A DNA stretch of 64,000 bases, taken from positions 1 to 64,000 of the forward strand of contig SDAY01000003.1 of NCBI GenBank assembly GCA_006212015.1. The letters are read 5' to 3'. Below, one piece after another: positions 1 to 7,769 of this stretch. The stretch's first letter is position 1. Every line of letters begins with the position of its first letter. The notes beneath the pieces were generated by a model, which worked only from the letters and a program-made list of their open reading frames with translations, had not been told where the DNA came from and did not search any database. The translations under genes and the position numbers were made by a program. This stretch comes from Halothiobacillaceae bacterium. Its GTDB lineage: Bacteria > Pseudomonadota > Gammaproteobacteria > Halothiobacillales > Halothiobacillaceae.

Positions 1-74
1 ACTCAGAAGTGAAACGCGCCATCGCCGATGATAGTGTGGGGCTTCCCCATGTGAAAGTAGGTCACCGCCAAGCA
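1..74 (+). rRNA. rrf: 5S ribosomal RNA, 3' part (5' end outside window)
   Basis: The first bases match the conserved 3' half of bacterial 5S rRNA: the stretch from CTCAGAAGTGAAAC through GATAGTGTGGGG, CCCCATGTGAAAGTAGG and CACCGCCAAGCA. The gene is cut by the window edge, so an rRNA operon on the plus strand must lie just upstream. A strong intrinsic terminator follows 7 bases later, which fits the end of an rrn operon. The exact 3' end is placed by comparison with the usual acceptor helix and could be off by a base or two. Confidence 0.93.
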
Positions 75-81
75 CCTATCC

Positions 82-118
82 AAAAACCCCCTCAGCCCAA
101 AAGGCTGGGGGGGTTTTT
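82..118 (+). terminator. Intrinsic terminator of the rRNA operon
   Basis: A 16-bp stem (AAAAACCCCCTCAGCC against GGCTGGGGGGGTTTTT, one G-T wobble) closes a CAAAA loop and ends in five T. Because the arms begin with A and end with T, it can also act on the minus strand and may terminate murU, whose stop lies at 153. Confidence 0.93.
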
Positions 119-152
119 ACCTTGTGCTCACCTGGAAGATTTGAATAAACCG

Positions 153-818
153 CTAGTTGTTTTTCAGGCACCTATTCAAGGCCTCGAGCCGCTCCTGCGT
201 GCCAATATCGTCCCAGATCCCCATGTGGCGCTCTCCGCTGACGAGTCCTTCGGATGCTGCCTTGCGAAGAAAGGGGGCAAGTTTATGGGGCCCTGGTTCG
301 GCGTTGCGTATGAGCCGGGGGCGGATCACGCTTATCCCTGAAAAGGTCAACCTGCTTTCCCCGTCATTGTGAATTTTCCCATTCTTCAATGCGAAATCGC
401 CGCTTGGGTTGTGGGCGGGGTTGTCGACCATGACGAGGTGGGCCACGCCTTTCAGGTCTGGCGAAAGTTTCGTGAAGGGGTAGTCAGTCCAGACGTCCGC
501 ATTCACGAGGATGAAGGGCTCCTCCCCCAGGAGCGGCAGGGCGCGCGCAATGCCCCCCGCTGTTTCCAGGCCGGTCTTTGCTTCGTGCGAGTATCTAATC
601 GCCACGTTACCGAGCCATCTGTCCCCCAGTGCGGCGTGAATCTGTTTCCCGAGATGGGCGGTGTTGATGATGATGTCGGTGACGCCGGCGGAGGCCAAAC
701 GCTCGATGTGGTGGACAATGAGAGGCCTGTCGCCAGCAATCAGCAGTGGTTTTGGGGTTGACCGGGTCAGGGGAAGCATCCTTTCCCCTTTACCTGCCGC
801 CAGGATCATGGCCTTCAT
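153..818 (-). CDS. murU: N-acetylmuramate alpha-1-phosphate uridylyltransferase MurU
   Basis: The 221-residue nucleotidyltransferase begins MKAMILAAGKGERMLPLT, the G-x-G-x-R nucleotide-binding signature of sugar-1-phosphate nucleotidyltransferases, followed by the TPKPLL motif. A metal-binding NAD motif (residues NADVW) lies mid-protein. MurU makes UDP-MurNAc from MurNAc-1-phosphate in cell-wall recycling. The start at 818 is chosen because ATG overlaps the stop of amgK in an ATGA junction and the family signature begins there; a longer frame upstream is only amgK read in another frame. Pairing with amgK strongly supports the specific assignment over a generic mannose-1-phosphate guanylyltransferase. 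Confidence 0.88.
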   Translation of the reverse strand: MKAMILAAGKGERMLPLTRSTPKPLLIAGDRPLIVHHIERLASAGVTDIIINTAHLGKQIHAALGDRWLGNVAIRYSHEAKTGLETAGGIARALPLLGEEPFILVNADVWTDYPFTKLSPDLKGVAHLVMVDNPAHNPSGDFALKNGKIHNDGESRLTFSGISVIRPRLIRNAEPGPHKLAPFLRKAASEGLVSGERHMGIWDDIGTQERLEALNRCLKNN

Positions 819-1795
819 GAGGTTTCTTCCAGGCCTACACGATGATTCAGCCACAGCAGGAAGGGCTCGAACTCGGGATAGGGCAACAATGAGCGCGTGA
901 GGTTGCGCAGGGTGAGTGGAATGTCCTTCAGATATCCCGGCTTGCCGTCCCGATGGTTGAGCCGGGCAAATATCCCGGCCACCTTGAGGTGGCGCTGCGC
1001 GCTCATCAGGTCGAAGTCCTTGCGGAAGCTTTCCCAGTCTTTTTGGCTGGATCCCGCCCCCATCAAACGATGGTGAAATGCACGGACCCACTGCATCACG
1101 CGCTCTTCGGGCCATTCGATGTAGCTGTCGCGCAGCAAGGACGCGAGGTCATAGGTTATGGGCCCTGCGACGGCATCCTGGAAGTCGATCACCCCCGGTG
1201 ATTGCCGTTCGGTGATCATCAGGTTGCGCGAATGGTAGTCGCGATGCACGAAGACCCGCGGCTGGTTGAGGGCGCTTCGGGTTAGCTGATGGTAGGTGCG
1301 CGCCAGCATCCCCCGCTCCGACTCGGTCAGGGTCAGGTCAAGATGTCGCTCCAGGAACCATTGGTCAAACAGCCCCATCTCCCGCTGCAGCAAGGCCTCG
1401 TCATAGAGGGGGAGGCCATCGGTCGCGCATGCCTGCATGTGCTGCAGCGTATCCATGGCATCAGCATACAGCGCATCGGCAGTCGATGCGTTCAGCCGGT
1501 CGAGGTATGGGGTGTTGCCAAGGTCTTCAAGCAGCATCAGCCCCCTGTCCGGGCAGCTGGCATGAATATGAGGCACATGCACGGCATGCCCTTCAAGCAT
1601 TCGCGCGACGCGAACAAAAGGATGGATGTCCTCGTGTTCCGGTGGTGCATCCATCACGATCAAGGTGGTCGCATCGTGCATGACCCTGAAGTACCTTCGG
1701 AAGCTTGCATCCGATGAGGCGGGCTTGAGCGTGCCCGGATCGATGCCAAGCTCTGCCTTGAGCCAGTGCTGGATGAGGCTGATGCGATCGTGCAT
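815..1795 (-). CDS. amgK: N-acetylmuramate/N-acetylglucosamine kinase AmgK (aminoglycoside phosphotransferase fold)
   Basis: 326 residues with the APH-type kinase signatures: the catalytic loop HRDYHSRN at 184-191 (D186, N191) and the metal-binding IDFQD at 203-207. The family phosphorylates MurNAc at the anomeric carbon, giving the substrate of MurU, and so bypasses de novo UDP-MurNAc synthesis in bacteria that lack the MurQ route. It overlaps murU by 4 bases and starts 14 bases after the stop of the upstream DUF4010 gene, so the three form a likely operon. Function is inferred from the family motifs plus the murU partner. Confidence 0.87.
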   Translation of the reverse strand: MHDRISLIQHWLKAELGIDPGTLKPASSDASFRRYFRVMHDATTLIVMDAPPEHEDIHPFVRVARMLEGHAVHVPHIHASCPDRGLMLLEDLGNTPYLDRLNASTADALYADAMDTLQHMQACATDGLPLYDEALLQREMGLFDQWFLERHLDLTLTESERGMLARTYHQLTRSALNQPRVFVHRDYHSRNLMITERQSPGVIDFQDAVAGPITYDLASLLRDSYIEWPEERVMQWVRAFHHRLMGAGSSQKDWESFRKDFDLMSAQRHLKVAGIFARLNHRDGKPGYLKDIPLTLRNLTRSLLPYPEFEPFLLWLNHRVGLEETS

Positions 1796-1809
1796 ATCTC
1801 TGATTCAAA

Positions 1810-3063
1810 TCAAACAAAAAGGGTGCTGACACCAAGCGTGATAGCCGCCATGGTGGTGATTCCGGTGCGCATTCCAAGGGACCATCCGCCGATGAAGAGG
1901 GCAAGCATGAACTTGACGGCAGAGTTGGTGAAGGCCGCGATCAAGATCGCGTTGCGCGCGACATCGCTTTCCAGGCCCTGGAGACTCATTTTGGCGACCG
2001 AAAGCGTGATGGCGTCGACATCGGCAAGACCGGCGGCGAGGGCGAGGGCGTAGAGCCCCGAATTTCCGAATGTCTTCTCTGCGCCAGTGGCCATGATCAT
2101 GATGACGGCCAGCAGCAGGCCAAACTTGAGCGCGCTACCGAGCTCGAAGGGGTTGGGAAGGTTGGTCTGATGGATGCTCTCCTCGTTCGGAACCCTGCGC
2201 CAGAAATAGACGGCGACTGCCAGCATCACGAGCGCCATCGCGAGCATGGGGGGCGCGAGCGCCGGGATCAGCGTCGGGTTGATGGCGGCCGCCTCAATCA
2301 GCACGCGGGGGAACATGATGCTGCTGGCGGCGAGTATGCCCGCAGCCAAAAGGTTGCTCGAGTAGCGCCCTTCACGGGCATAACGTGAAAGGCTCAGCGT
2401 CATGGCGGTTGAGGACACGAGCCCACCCAGCAGGCTTGAAAGCATGATCCCTCGCCGGCTACCCGCAAGCTTGATCGACAGGTAGCCCATGAACGACAGG
2501 CCCGACACAAGCACAACCATCCACCAGGCCAAGTGAGGATTGAGGGCCGACCATGGACCGTAGCCCTGATTCGGCAGGAGTGGCAGCATGACCACGGAAA
2601 TCAAAAGGAATTTGAGGGCCGCGTTGAGTTCGCCTGCCGACAGGCGGGTTAGCCAGGCATGCAGCACGGGCTTCAGGCCGAGCAGGATGGTCACAATGAC
2701 GGCGCTGGCGGCCGCAATCAACGGGTAACCCAGGGTGCTTAACAGGCCCAGGGTGAATGTCATGAGCAGGGCGACCTCGGTCGTCATCCCCAACTGGTCG
2801 GCATCGTTTCGCACCGCCTGCCAGTAACCGACGATCACCAGCCCCGCGAAGCCCACAAAGGCAAGGCCGGCGAAGGCAACCGTCAGCTTGAGGGAGGCCA
2901 AGCCAATGAGCCCGCCAAGCAACCCGGCGAGGCCGAACGTCCGGATGCCCGCGACGCGCCCGCCTTCGGGCGCGGCGCGCTCGTGCCAGCCCCGCTCGGT
3001 GCCAATGAGCAGGCCAAGGGCGAGAGCGATGCCCAGTTGCTGAAAGATGACGAGACGTTCCAT
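1810..3063 (-). CDS. MgtC/SapB and DUF4010 membrane protein
   Basis: 417 residues, highly hydrophobic, with at least ten predicted membrane segments. The N-terminal ~130 residues look like the MgtC/SapB domain (LGIALALGLLIGTERGW, then RTFGLAGLLGGL), followed by the DUF4010 membrane domain ending ITLGVSTLFV. The family is widespread and its substrate is unknown; MgtC domains are linked to magnesium limitation but that role is not shown here. The start at 3063 (MERLVIFQQ) is preferred over an in-frame start 24 codons upstream because the family begins at this segment. It is the promoter-proximal gene of the minus-strand set that continues into amgK-murU. Confidence 0.8.
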   Translation of the reverse strand: MERLVIFQQLGIALALGLLIGTERGWHERAAPEGGRVAGIRTFGLAGLLGGLIGLASLKLTVAFAGLAFVGFAGLVIVGYWQAVRNDADQLGMTTEVALLMTFTLGLLSTLGYPLIAAASAVIVTILLGLKPVLHAWLTRLSAGELNAALKFLLISVVMLPLLPNQGYGPWSALNPHLAWWMVVLVSGLSFMGYLSIKLAGSRRGIMLSSLLGGLVSSTAMTLSLSRYAREGRYSSNLLAAGILAASSIMFPRVLIEAAAINPTLIPALAPPMLAMALVMLAVAVYFWRRVPNEESIHQTNLPNPFELGSALKFGLLLAVIMIMATGAEKTFGNSGLYALALAAGLADVDAITLSVAKMSLQGLESDVARNAILIAAFTNSAVKFMLALFIGGWSLGMRTGITTMAAITLGVSTLFV

Positions 3064-3267
3064 GCCCCTATTTAACCCGAACCCGTGCGCGGGCGCGACG
3101 TCGATCACCCCTTTCGCCTCGAATTGAGGGGACAATCAGTCTTGCCGTCACCCGCGAGGCGGCGTGCCGGGCCTCGGTCCTTCTCGTCGCGGCTGGCATG
3201 GGCCTGCCTGATTTGACCGCGGCATCATGTAACATGCACATATTAGAGAATTCTATCGAGGTGGGGC
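3064..3267. other. Divergent intergenic region, control sites not resolved
   Basis: This 204-bp gap separates the minus-strand DUF4010 gene from the plus-strand persulfide dioxygenase gene and must carry both promoters. The last 50 bases are clearly more AT-rich (around CATGTAACATGCACATATTAG), and GAGGTGGGG just before 3268 is the ribosome binding site of the downstream gene. I could not assign a convincing -35/-10 pair on either strand. Confidence 0.4.
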
Positions 3268-3954
3268 GTGATTCTTTTTCGACAGCTGTTTGACGAGGCG
3301 ACCTGGACGCTGACCTATATCCTGGCCGATGCTCGGACTCGTGAGGCCGTCATCATCGACCCCGTCATCGAGCAACGTGATCGCGATTTGAGCGTACTGC
3401 GTGAAATGGGCGTTACGCTCAAATACATACTTGAAACCCATGTGCATGCCGATCATGTCACCGGAGGAGGGGCGCTGCGGCGCGCCGCCGGGGCCATGTT
3501 TGTGGCGGGTGAGGGCACGGCGCTCGAGTGCGCGGATGTCCTCCTGGCCGATGGCGAAACGCTGGTATTCGGTGACGAGGTCATCCATGCGATGACCACG
3601 CCCGGGCATACCAATGGCTGCATGAGCTACCGCTGGCGTGACCGCTTGTTCACGGGCGACACCCTTTTGATCGATGCCTGCGGCCGCACAGATTTCCAGG
3701 AAGGCAGTCCTGACAAGCTGTATGACAGCCTGCAGAGGCTGCTGGCGCATCCGGACGAAACCCTGATTTTCCCGGGGCACGATTATAACGGCCGCAGGGT
3801 CAGCAGTGTCGCGCAGGAAAAGGGCGTCAACCCTTACGTTGCCGGACTGGATCGCGCAGCCTTCGTGGCCAGGATGGAGGCCCTGGACCTGCCGCGACCG
3901 CGTCGCATCGATGTCGCGGTTCCCGCCAACAGGAAGTGCGGGGACGCGGCCTGA
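3268..3954 (+). CDS. Persulfide dioxygenase-like metallo-beta-lactamase (ETHE1 family)
   Basis: 228 residues of MBL fold. The metal ligands are visible: HVHADH at 58-63, H114 in TPGHTNG, D131 in FTGDTLL and H171 in FPGHDY. The DACGRTDFQ segment (136-144) is typical of ETHE1-type persulfide dioxygenases that oxidise glutathione persulfide to sulfite, and this family keeps a mononuclear iron site. Translation starts at GTG 3268, supported by GAGGTGGGG a few bases upstream and by family length (about 230-250). A generic glyoxalase II-like hydrolase is the main alternative, less likely given the DACGRTDF segment. No other sulfur-oxidation gene is nearby. Confidence 0.82.
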   Translation: MILFRQLFDEATWTLTYILADARTREAVIIDPVIEQRDRDLSVLREMGVTLKYILETHVHADHVTGGGALRRAAGAMFVAGEGTALECADVLLADGETLVFGDEVIHAMTTPGHTNGCMSYRWRDRLFTGDTLLIDACGRTDFQEGSPDKLYDSLQRLLAHPDETLIFPGHDYNGRRVSSVAQEKGVNPYVAGLDRAAFVARMEALDLPRPRRIDVAVPANRKCGDAA

Positions 3955-4296
3955 GATGAATCGCATCACCGTCATGGGCGCGGGATTCGCCGCACCGGGC
4001 GCCCAAGCAGGCTCGCATGGCGGACCCGCAGGCGGTGGTCGCCGCTGAAAATCGTGTGGCCGAGCTTGCCGGCAAACCTGCGGACAAGACCTTCCGCCGG
4101 GAGCTGATTTGCATCATGGTCTCCTTGAGCAAGGGCATCCTCGTCCGCCGTGACCACAAACGCACGACGATCCTCCCGCCCCGCCGTCCGCTGCATTGGG
4201 GCAAGCGCATCTTCGAGGCGAAGCACCTCGGAAACTACCGCAAAGGCGCGTTGTCTGGCGGGGCGGGCATGGGTTACGCTGATCAACCCTGAATCC
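3955..4296. other. 342-bp stretch with no supported gene
   Basis: Open frames exist on both strands (for example 4017-4292 plus and 3972-4340 minus) but none resembles a known family, none has a convincing ribosome binding site, and they overlap one another. The region probably carries the promoter of the mpl operon, or is decayed coding DNA. No terminator hairpin with a T-run was found after the dioxygenase gene. Confidence 0.5.
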
Positions 4297-4827
4297 ATGG
4301 CCCTTCCCGTGCAGCCCGTACTCCAGCAACTCTTCGCCATCTGCCTTCTTCGGGCCGGCCCGCAGGACCTGCCCGCCGATGCGCGTTTGCCCCTCTGGCT
4401 GGCGGCGGCCTATGTCGTGGTGGGGGGGGGGGTGCTTTCCTCCGAACTGAGCTTTGGCGTCGGGGCGGCGCAAGCGGGCGCGGATGCCCTTTTGCTGGCG
4501 GCGTTCACCTGGGCGTTGCTGCGGTTTCGCGGGTTTTCATCGCGTTTCAACCAGACCTACGCCGCGCTGGTTGGCATCAACCTGCTGCTCGCCCTGCTGT
4601 CCTGGCCGCTGTTCGCCATGGCGCCGATGGACCCGGCGGCGACCCCGTTGAGCCTGCCCCAGATCGGCCTCGTCGTCGCCTTGCTGTGGACCATGATCGC
4701 CCAGGGGCAGGTGATCCGCAGCGCCATCGAGACCACGGCCGGCATCGGCCTGCTGCTGGCCTTCGTCTATTTCATCCTCGCCAGCCTGTTCATTGCCGCG
4801 GTCTTTCCGTCGGGGGGCGCGACATGA
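4297..4827 (+). CDS. Small polytopic membrane protein of unknown function, first gene of the mpl operon
   Basis: 176 residues beginning MALPVQPVLQQLF, with about four hydrophobic segments (near 32-50, 60-75, 88-108, 118-138, and a strong C-terminal one at about 148-172). I do not recognise a named family. The stop overlaps the mpl start (ATGA), so it is translationally coupled to mpl. The start ATG 4297 has no clear Shine-Dalgarno sequence, and the frame stays open upstream, so the N-terminus is uncertain. The codons for the GGG run after YVVV form an uninterrupted tract of eleven G at 4422-4432, a slippage-prone site inside the gene. Confidence 0.68.
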   Translation: MALPVQPVLQQLFAICLLRAGPQDLPADARLPLWLAAAYVVVGGGVLSSELSFGVGAAQAGADALLLAAFTWALLRFRGFSSRFNQTYAALVGINLLLALLSWPLFAMAPMDPAATPLSLPQIGLVVALLWTMIAQGQVIRSAIETTAGIGLLLAFVYFILASLFIAAVFPSGGAT

Positions 4828-6209
4828 AGCGCACCATCCACATCCTCGGCATCGGCGGCACCTTCATGGGCGGCATCGCCCAGCTCGCGCGCGCGGCGGG
4901 TTACACCGTGTCCGGCGCCGACCGCAACGTCTATCCGCCGATGAGCGACCAGCTCGCCGCCGCCGGCATCCCCTGGGTCGAGGGCTATGAGCCTTCGCAG
5001 CTCGATGGCTTTGACGGCGCCGGGGGCGACGTGGAGATGGTGGTCGGCAATGTCATACGGCGCGGCATGCCCATCACCGAGGTCATGCTCGATCGCGGCA
5101 TGGACTACACCTCCGGCCCCGAATGGCTCGGGCGCAACATCCTGCGCGGCCGCTGGGTGCTGGCCGTGGCGGGCACGCACGGCAAGACCACCACCAGCGC
5201 CATGCTGGCCTGGATCCTCGAATACGCGGGCCTCGCGCCCGGCTTCCTGATCGGCGGCGTGCCGAACAACTTCGGCATCTCCGCGCGTCTGGGCGAGGGG
5301 CCGTTCTTCGTGGTCGAGGCGGACGAGTACGACACCGCCTTCTTCGACAAGCGCTCCAAGTTCGTCCACTACCGTCCGCGCACCGCGATCCTGAACAACC
5401 TGGAGTTCGATCATGCCGACATCTTTCCCGATCTTGGCGCGATCCAGACCCAGTTCCACCACCTGGTGCGGATGATTCCCGGCGCCGGGCTGATCCTGCG
5501 CCCGAGCCGGGATGCCGCGCTGGACGCGGTGCTCGAACGCGGCTGCTGGACGCCGGTCGAGACCTTCGGCGCCGGGGGCGTCTGGTCGGTCGGCCCGTCC
5601 AGCCCGGACGGTTCGAGCTTCGAGGTGATGGTCGATGGCCAGCGGGCCGGCGAGGTCCGCTGGTCGCAGCTGGGCGAGCACAACGTTCACAATGGTCTCG
5701 CCGCGCTGGCCGCCGCGCGCCATGCCGGCGTGCCGGTGGCGGTCGGCATCGAGGCCCTGGCCCGCTTCACGGGCGTCAAGCGTCGTCTGGAAGTGCGCGG
5801 CGTGGCCCACGGGGTGACCGTGTACGACGACTTCGCCCATCATCCGACCGCCATCCGCACCACCCTCGATGGCCTGCGCGCCCGTGTCGGCGGCGCGCGC
5901 CTGCTGGTGGCGCTGGACCCGCGCTCCAACACCATGCGCATGGGCGTGCATGCCGACCTGCTCGCGCCTTCGCTCGCGGAGGCCGATGCCGTCTGGCTGT
6001 TCCAGCCCGAGGACGCCGGCTGGGATGTGCGCCGCGTGGCTGATGCCCTGGACTGCCCGAGCTGGAGCGGCAGCGTGGTCGAGGCCATGGTGGATGATCT
6101 GGCCGCGCAGGCGCGCCCCGGCGACCACGTCGTGCTGATGAGCAACGGCAGCTTCGGCGGGGCGCATGGGCGCCTGCTGGACGCCCTGCGCGCAAGGGAG
6201 GGCATGTGA
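4824..6209 (+). CDS. mpl: UDP-MurNAc:L-Ala-gamma-D-Glu-meso-DAP ligase Mpl
   Basis: 461 residues of the Mur ligase fold. The N-terminal Rossmann motif is HILGIGGTFMGG, the ATP P-loop is GTHGKTTT at 117-124, and the central VEADEYDTAFFDKRSKFVHY block distinguishes Mpl from MurC. Mpl attaches recycled murein tripeptide to UDP-MurNAc in the cytoplasm. The start at 4824 gives the family N-terminus and overlaps the preceding stop; the stop overlaps the ubiX start. With amgK-murU at the start of the window, this gives two separate cell-wall recycling functions within 6 kb. Confidence 0.95.
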   Translation: MKRTIHILGIGGTFMGGIAQLARAAGYTVSGADRNVYPPMSDQLAAAGIPWVEGYEPSQLDGFDGAGGDVEMVVGNVIRRGMPITEVMLDRGMDYTSGPEWLGRNILRGRWVLAVAGTHGKTTTSAMLAWILEYAGLAPGFLIGGVPNNFGISARLGEGPFFVVEADEYDTAFFDKRSKFVHYRPRTAILNNLEFDHADIFPDLGAIQTQFHHLVRMIPGAGLILRPSRDAALDAVLERGCWTPVETFGAGGVWSVGPSSPDGSSFEVMVDGQRAGEVRWSQLGEHNVHNGLAALAAARHAGVPVAVGIEALARFTGVKRRLEVRGVAHGVTVYDDFAHHPTAIRTTLDGLRARVGGARLLVALDPRSNTMRMGVHADLLAPSLAEADAVWLFQPEDAGWDVRRVADALDCPSWSGSVVEAMVDDLAAQARPGDHVVLMSNGSFGGAHGRLLDALRAREGM

Positions 6210-6817
6210 GCGCGCCGCGCGTCTTCCTCGGCGTGACCGGCGCCTCCGGCCTCGTCTATGCCGAGCGCCTGCTGGAGTGCATGCTGGCGGCGGGTGCTCG
6301 GGTGGACCTGTGCGTCTCCAAGGCGGCGCACCAGGTGGCGGCGCTGGAGATGGATACGCCCTGGCCGGCCCGTCCCGAGGAGCTGCGCCGCTTCTTTCTC
6401 GAACGACTGCCCGGCCTGCCGGGCGCCCTGACGGCCTACGGGCGCGAGGACTGGCTGGCGCCCGCGGCGTCGGGCTCGAATCCGCCGGACGCCGTGGTGA
6501 TCTGCCCCTGCACCACCGGCAGTCTCGCCGCCATCGCGCAGGGTCTGGGCGACAGCCTGATCGAGCGCGCCGCCGATGTCGCGCTGAAAGAGAAGCGCAC
6601 CCTGATCCTCGTGCCGCGCGAGGCGCCGTTCTCCGCCATCCATCTGGAGCACATGCTCGGCCTGGCGCGGCTCGGGGCGGTGATCCTGCCGCCCAATCCG
6701 GGCTTCTACCATCGCCCGCAGAGCATCCATGACCTGGTCGATTTCGTGGTCGCGCGCATCATGGATCATCTCAAGCTGCCGCATCAGCTGATGGCCCGCT
6801 GGGGGGAGAAGGCATGA
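6206..6817 (+). CDS. ubiX: Flavin prenyltransferase UbiX
   Basis: 203 residues with the FMN-binding GVTGASGLVYAERLLE motif at the N-terminus, the ICPCTTGSLAAIAQG segment and the VPREAPFSAIHLEHML block that binds the prenyl phosphate and flavin. UbiX makes prenylated FMN for UbiD decarboxylases, including ubiquinone biosynthesis. Translation starts at GTG 6206 inside a GTGA overlap with the mpl stop, and the stop overlaps the next gene. No ubiD lies in the window. Placement next to mpl is a common arrangement in gammaproteobacteria. Confidence 0.94.
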   Translation: MSAPRVFLGVTGASGLVYAERLLECMLAAGARVDLCVSKAAHQVAALEMDTPWPARPEELRRFFLERLPGLPGALTAYGREDWLAPAASGSNPPDAVVICPCTTGSLAAIAQGLGDSLIERAADVALKEKRTLILVPREAPFSAIHLEHMLGLARLGAVILPPNPGFYHRPQSIHDLVDFVVARIMDHLKLPHQLMARWGEKA

Positions 6818-7398
6818 GCGAAACCCTGCCCCTGTTCCCGCTGCATGCCGTGCTGTTCCCGGAGGGCGACCTCGCCCTGCGCGTGTTCGAGACCCGCTAC
6901 ATCGACATGGTGCGCGCCTGCCTGCGCGAAGGTGGGGGCTTCGGCGTCTGCCTGATCCGCGAGGGCAGCGAGGTGGGCGCGCCGGCCATGCCGCACGACA
7001 TCGGCACCTGCGCGCGCATCATCGACACCGGCATGCGCGCCGAGGGCCTGCTCGGCATCTACACCCGCGGCCACCGACGTTTCCGCATCCACGCGATGGA
7101 GGCCCGCCCGGACCAGCTGGTCATGGCCGAGGTCGAGTGGCTGGAGGATCTGGCCTGCGTCGCGCAACCGCCGGAGCCGCTGCGCCGCCTGCTCGCCGGC
7201 CTGATGGGCGTGGAACAGGCGGCCCCCGCCGGCCCCATGAACGACGCGCTCTGGGTCACCTACCGGTTGGCCGAGCGCCTGCCGCTGAAGCTTTGCGAGC
7301 GCCAGACTGTGCTTCAGGCCGACACCCTGGCCGAGGCGCAGGCCGTGATCGAGGCCGCCGTGCGCCGGCTGGGCCTGTGGACGGAGGCGGACGCATGA
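6814..7398 (+). CDS. LON substrate-binding (N-terminal) domain protein
   Basis: 194 residues starting MSETLPLFPLHAVLFPEG, the hallmark of the Lon protease N-terminal domain (PUA-like), with FETRYIDMVRACLREG following. There is no AAA or protease domain, so this is the stand-alone LonN type whose role is unknown, perhaps substrate recognition. It overlaps ubiX by 4 bases upstream and the thioredoxin gene by 4 bases downstream. Confidence 0.88.
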   Translation: MSETLPLFPLHAVLFPEGDLALRVFETRYIDMVRACLREGGGFGVCLIREGSEVGAPAMPHDIGTCARIIDTGMRAEGLLGIYTRGHRRFRIHAMEARPDQLVMAEVEWLEDLACVAQPPEPLRRLLAGLMGVEQAAPAGPMNDALWVTYRLAERLPLKLCERQTVLQADTLAEAQAVIEAAVRRLGLWTEADA

Positions 7399-7769
7399 GC
7401 CGGGTCATTCATGTCGACGAGCCCGGCCTGATGCGGGCCATCGCTGGGCATGAGCTGCTGTTGATCGCCTTCTGGGCGCCCTGGTGCGGCCCATGCCAGG
7501 CCTTCGCGCCGGTGTTCGATGAGGTGGCCGGGGACAACGAGGGCGTGGCGTTCGGCAAGATCAATGTCGATGCCGAGCCCGCGCTGGCGGCCCGGTTCGG
7601 CGTGCGCTCCATCCCCATGCTGATGGGCGTGCGCGAGGGCGTGGTGCTCTACCAGCAGCCGGGCGCGCTGTCGGCCGGCGACCTGGATGCCCTCGTCGGC
7701 CACCTGCTGGCGGTGGACATGGACGCGGTGCGCGCGGCCTTGCCCGCATCGGATGATCGCCGCGCATGA
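7395..7769 (+). CDS. Thioredoxin family protein
   Basis: 124 residues with the active site FWAPWCGPCQAF (C31, C34) and the cis-proline in RSIPML (P74), the complete thioredoxin fold. It has no signal peptide, so it is a cytoplasmic disulfide reductase or co-chaperone-like thioredoxin. The C-terminal tail beyond the fold (residues 105-124) is slightly longer than in thioredoxin 1. The start ATG 7395 sits in an ATGA overlap with the previous stop; a longer in-frame frame from 7137 is only a shadow of the LON gene. The main housekeeping TrxA is probably elsewhere. Confidence 0.9.
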   Translation: MSRVIHVDEPGLMRAIAGHELLLIAFWAPWCGPCQAFAPVFDEVAGDNEGVAFGKINVDAEPALAARFGVRSIPMLMGVREGVVLYQQPGALSAGDLDALVGHLLAVDMDAVRAALPASDDRRA

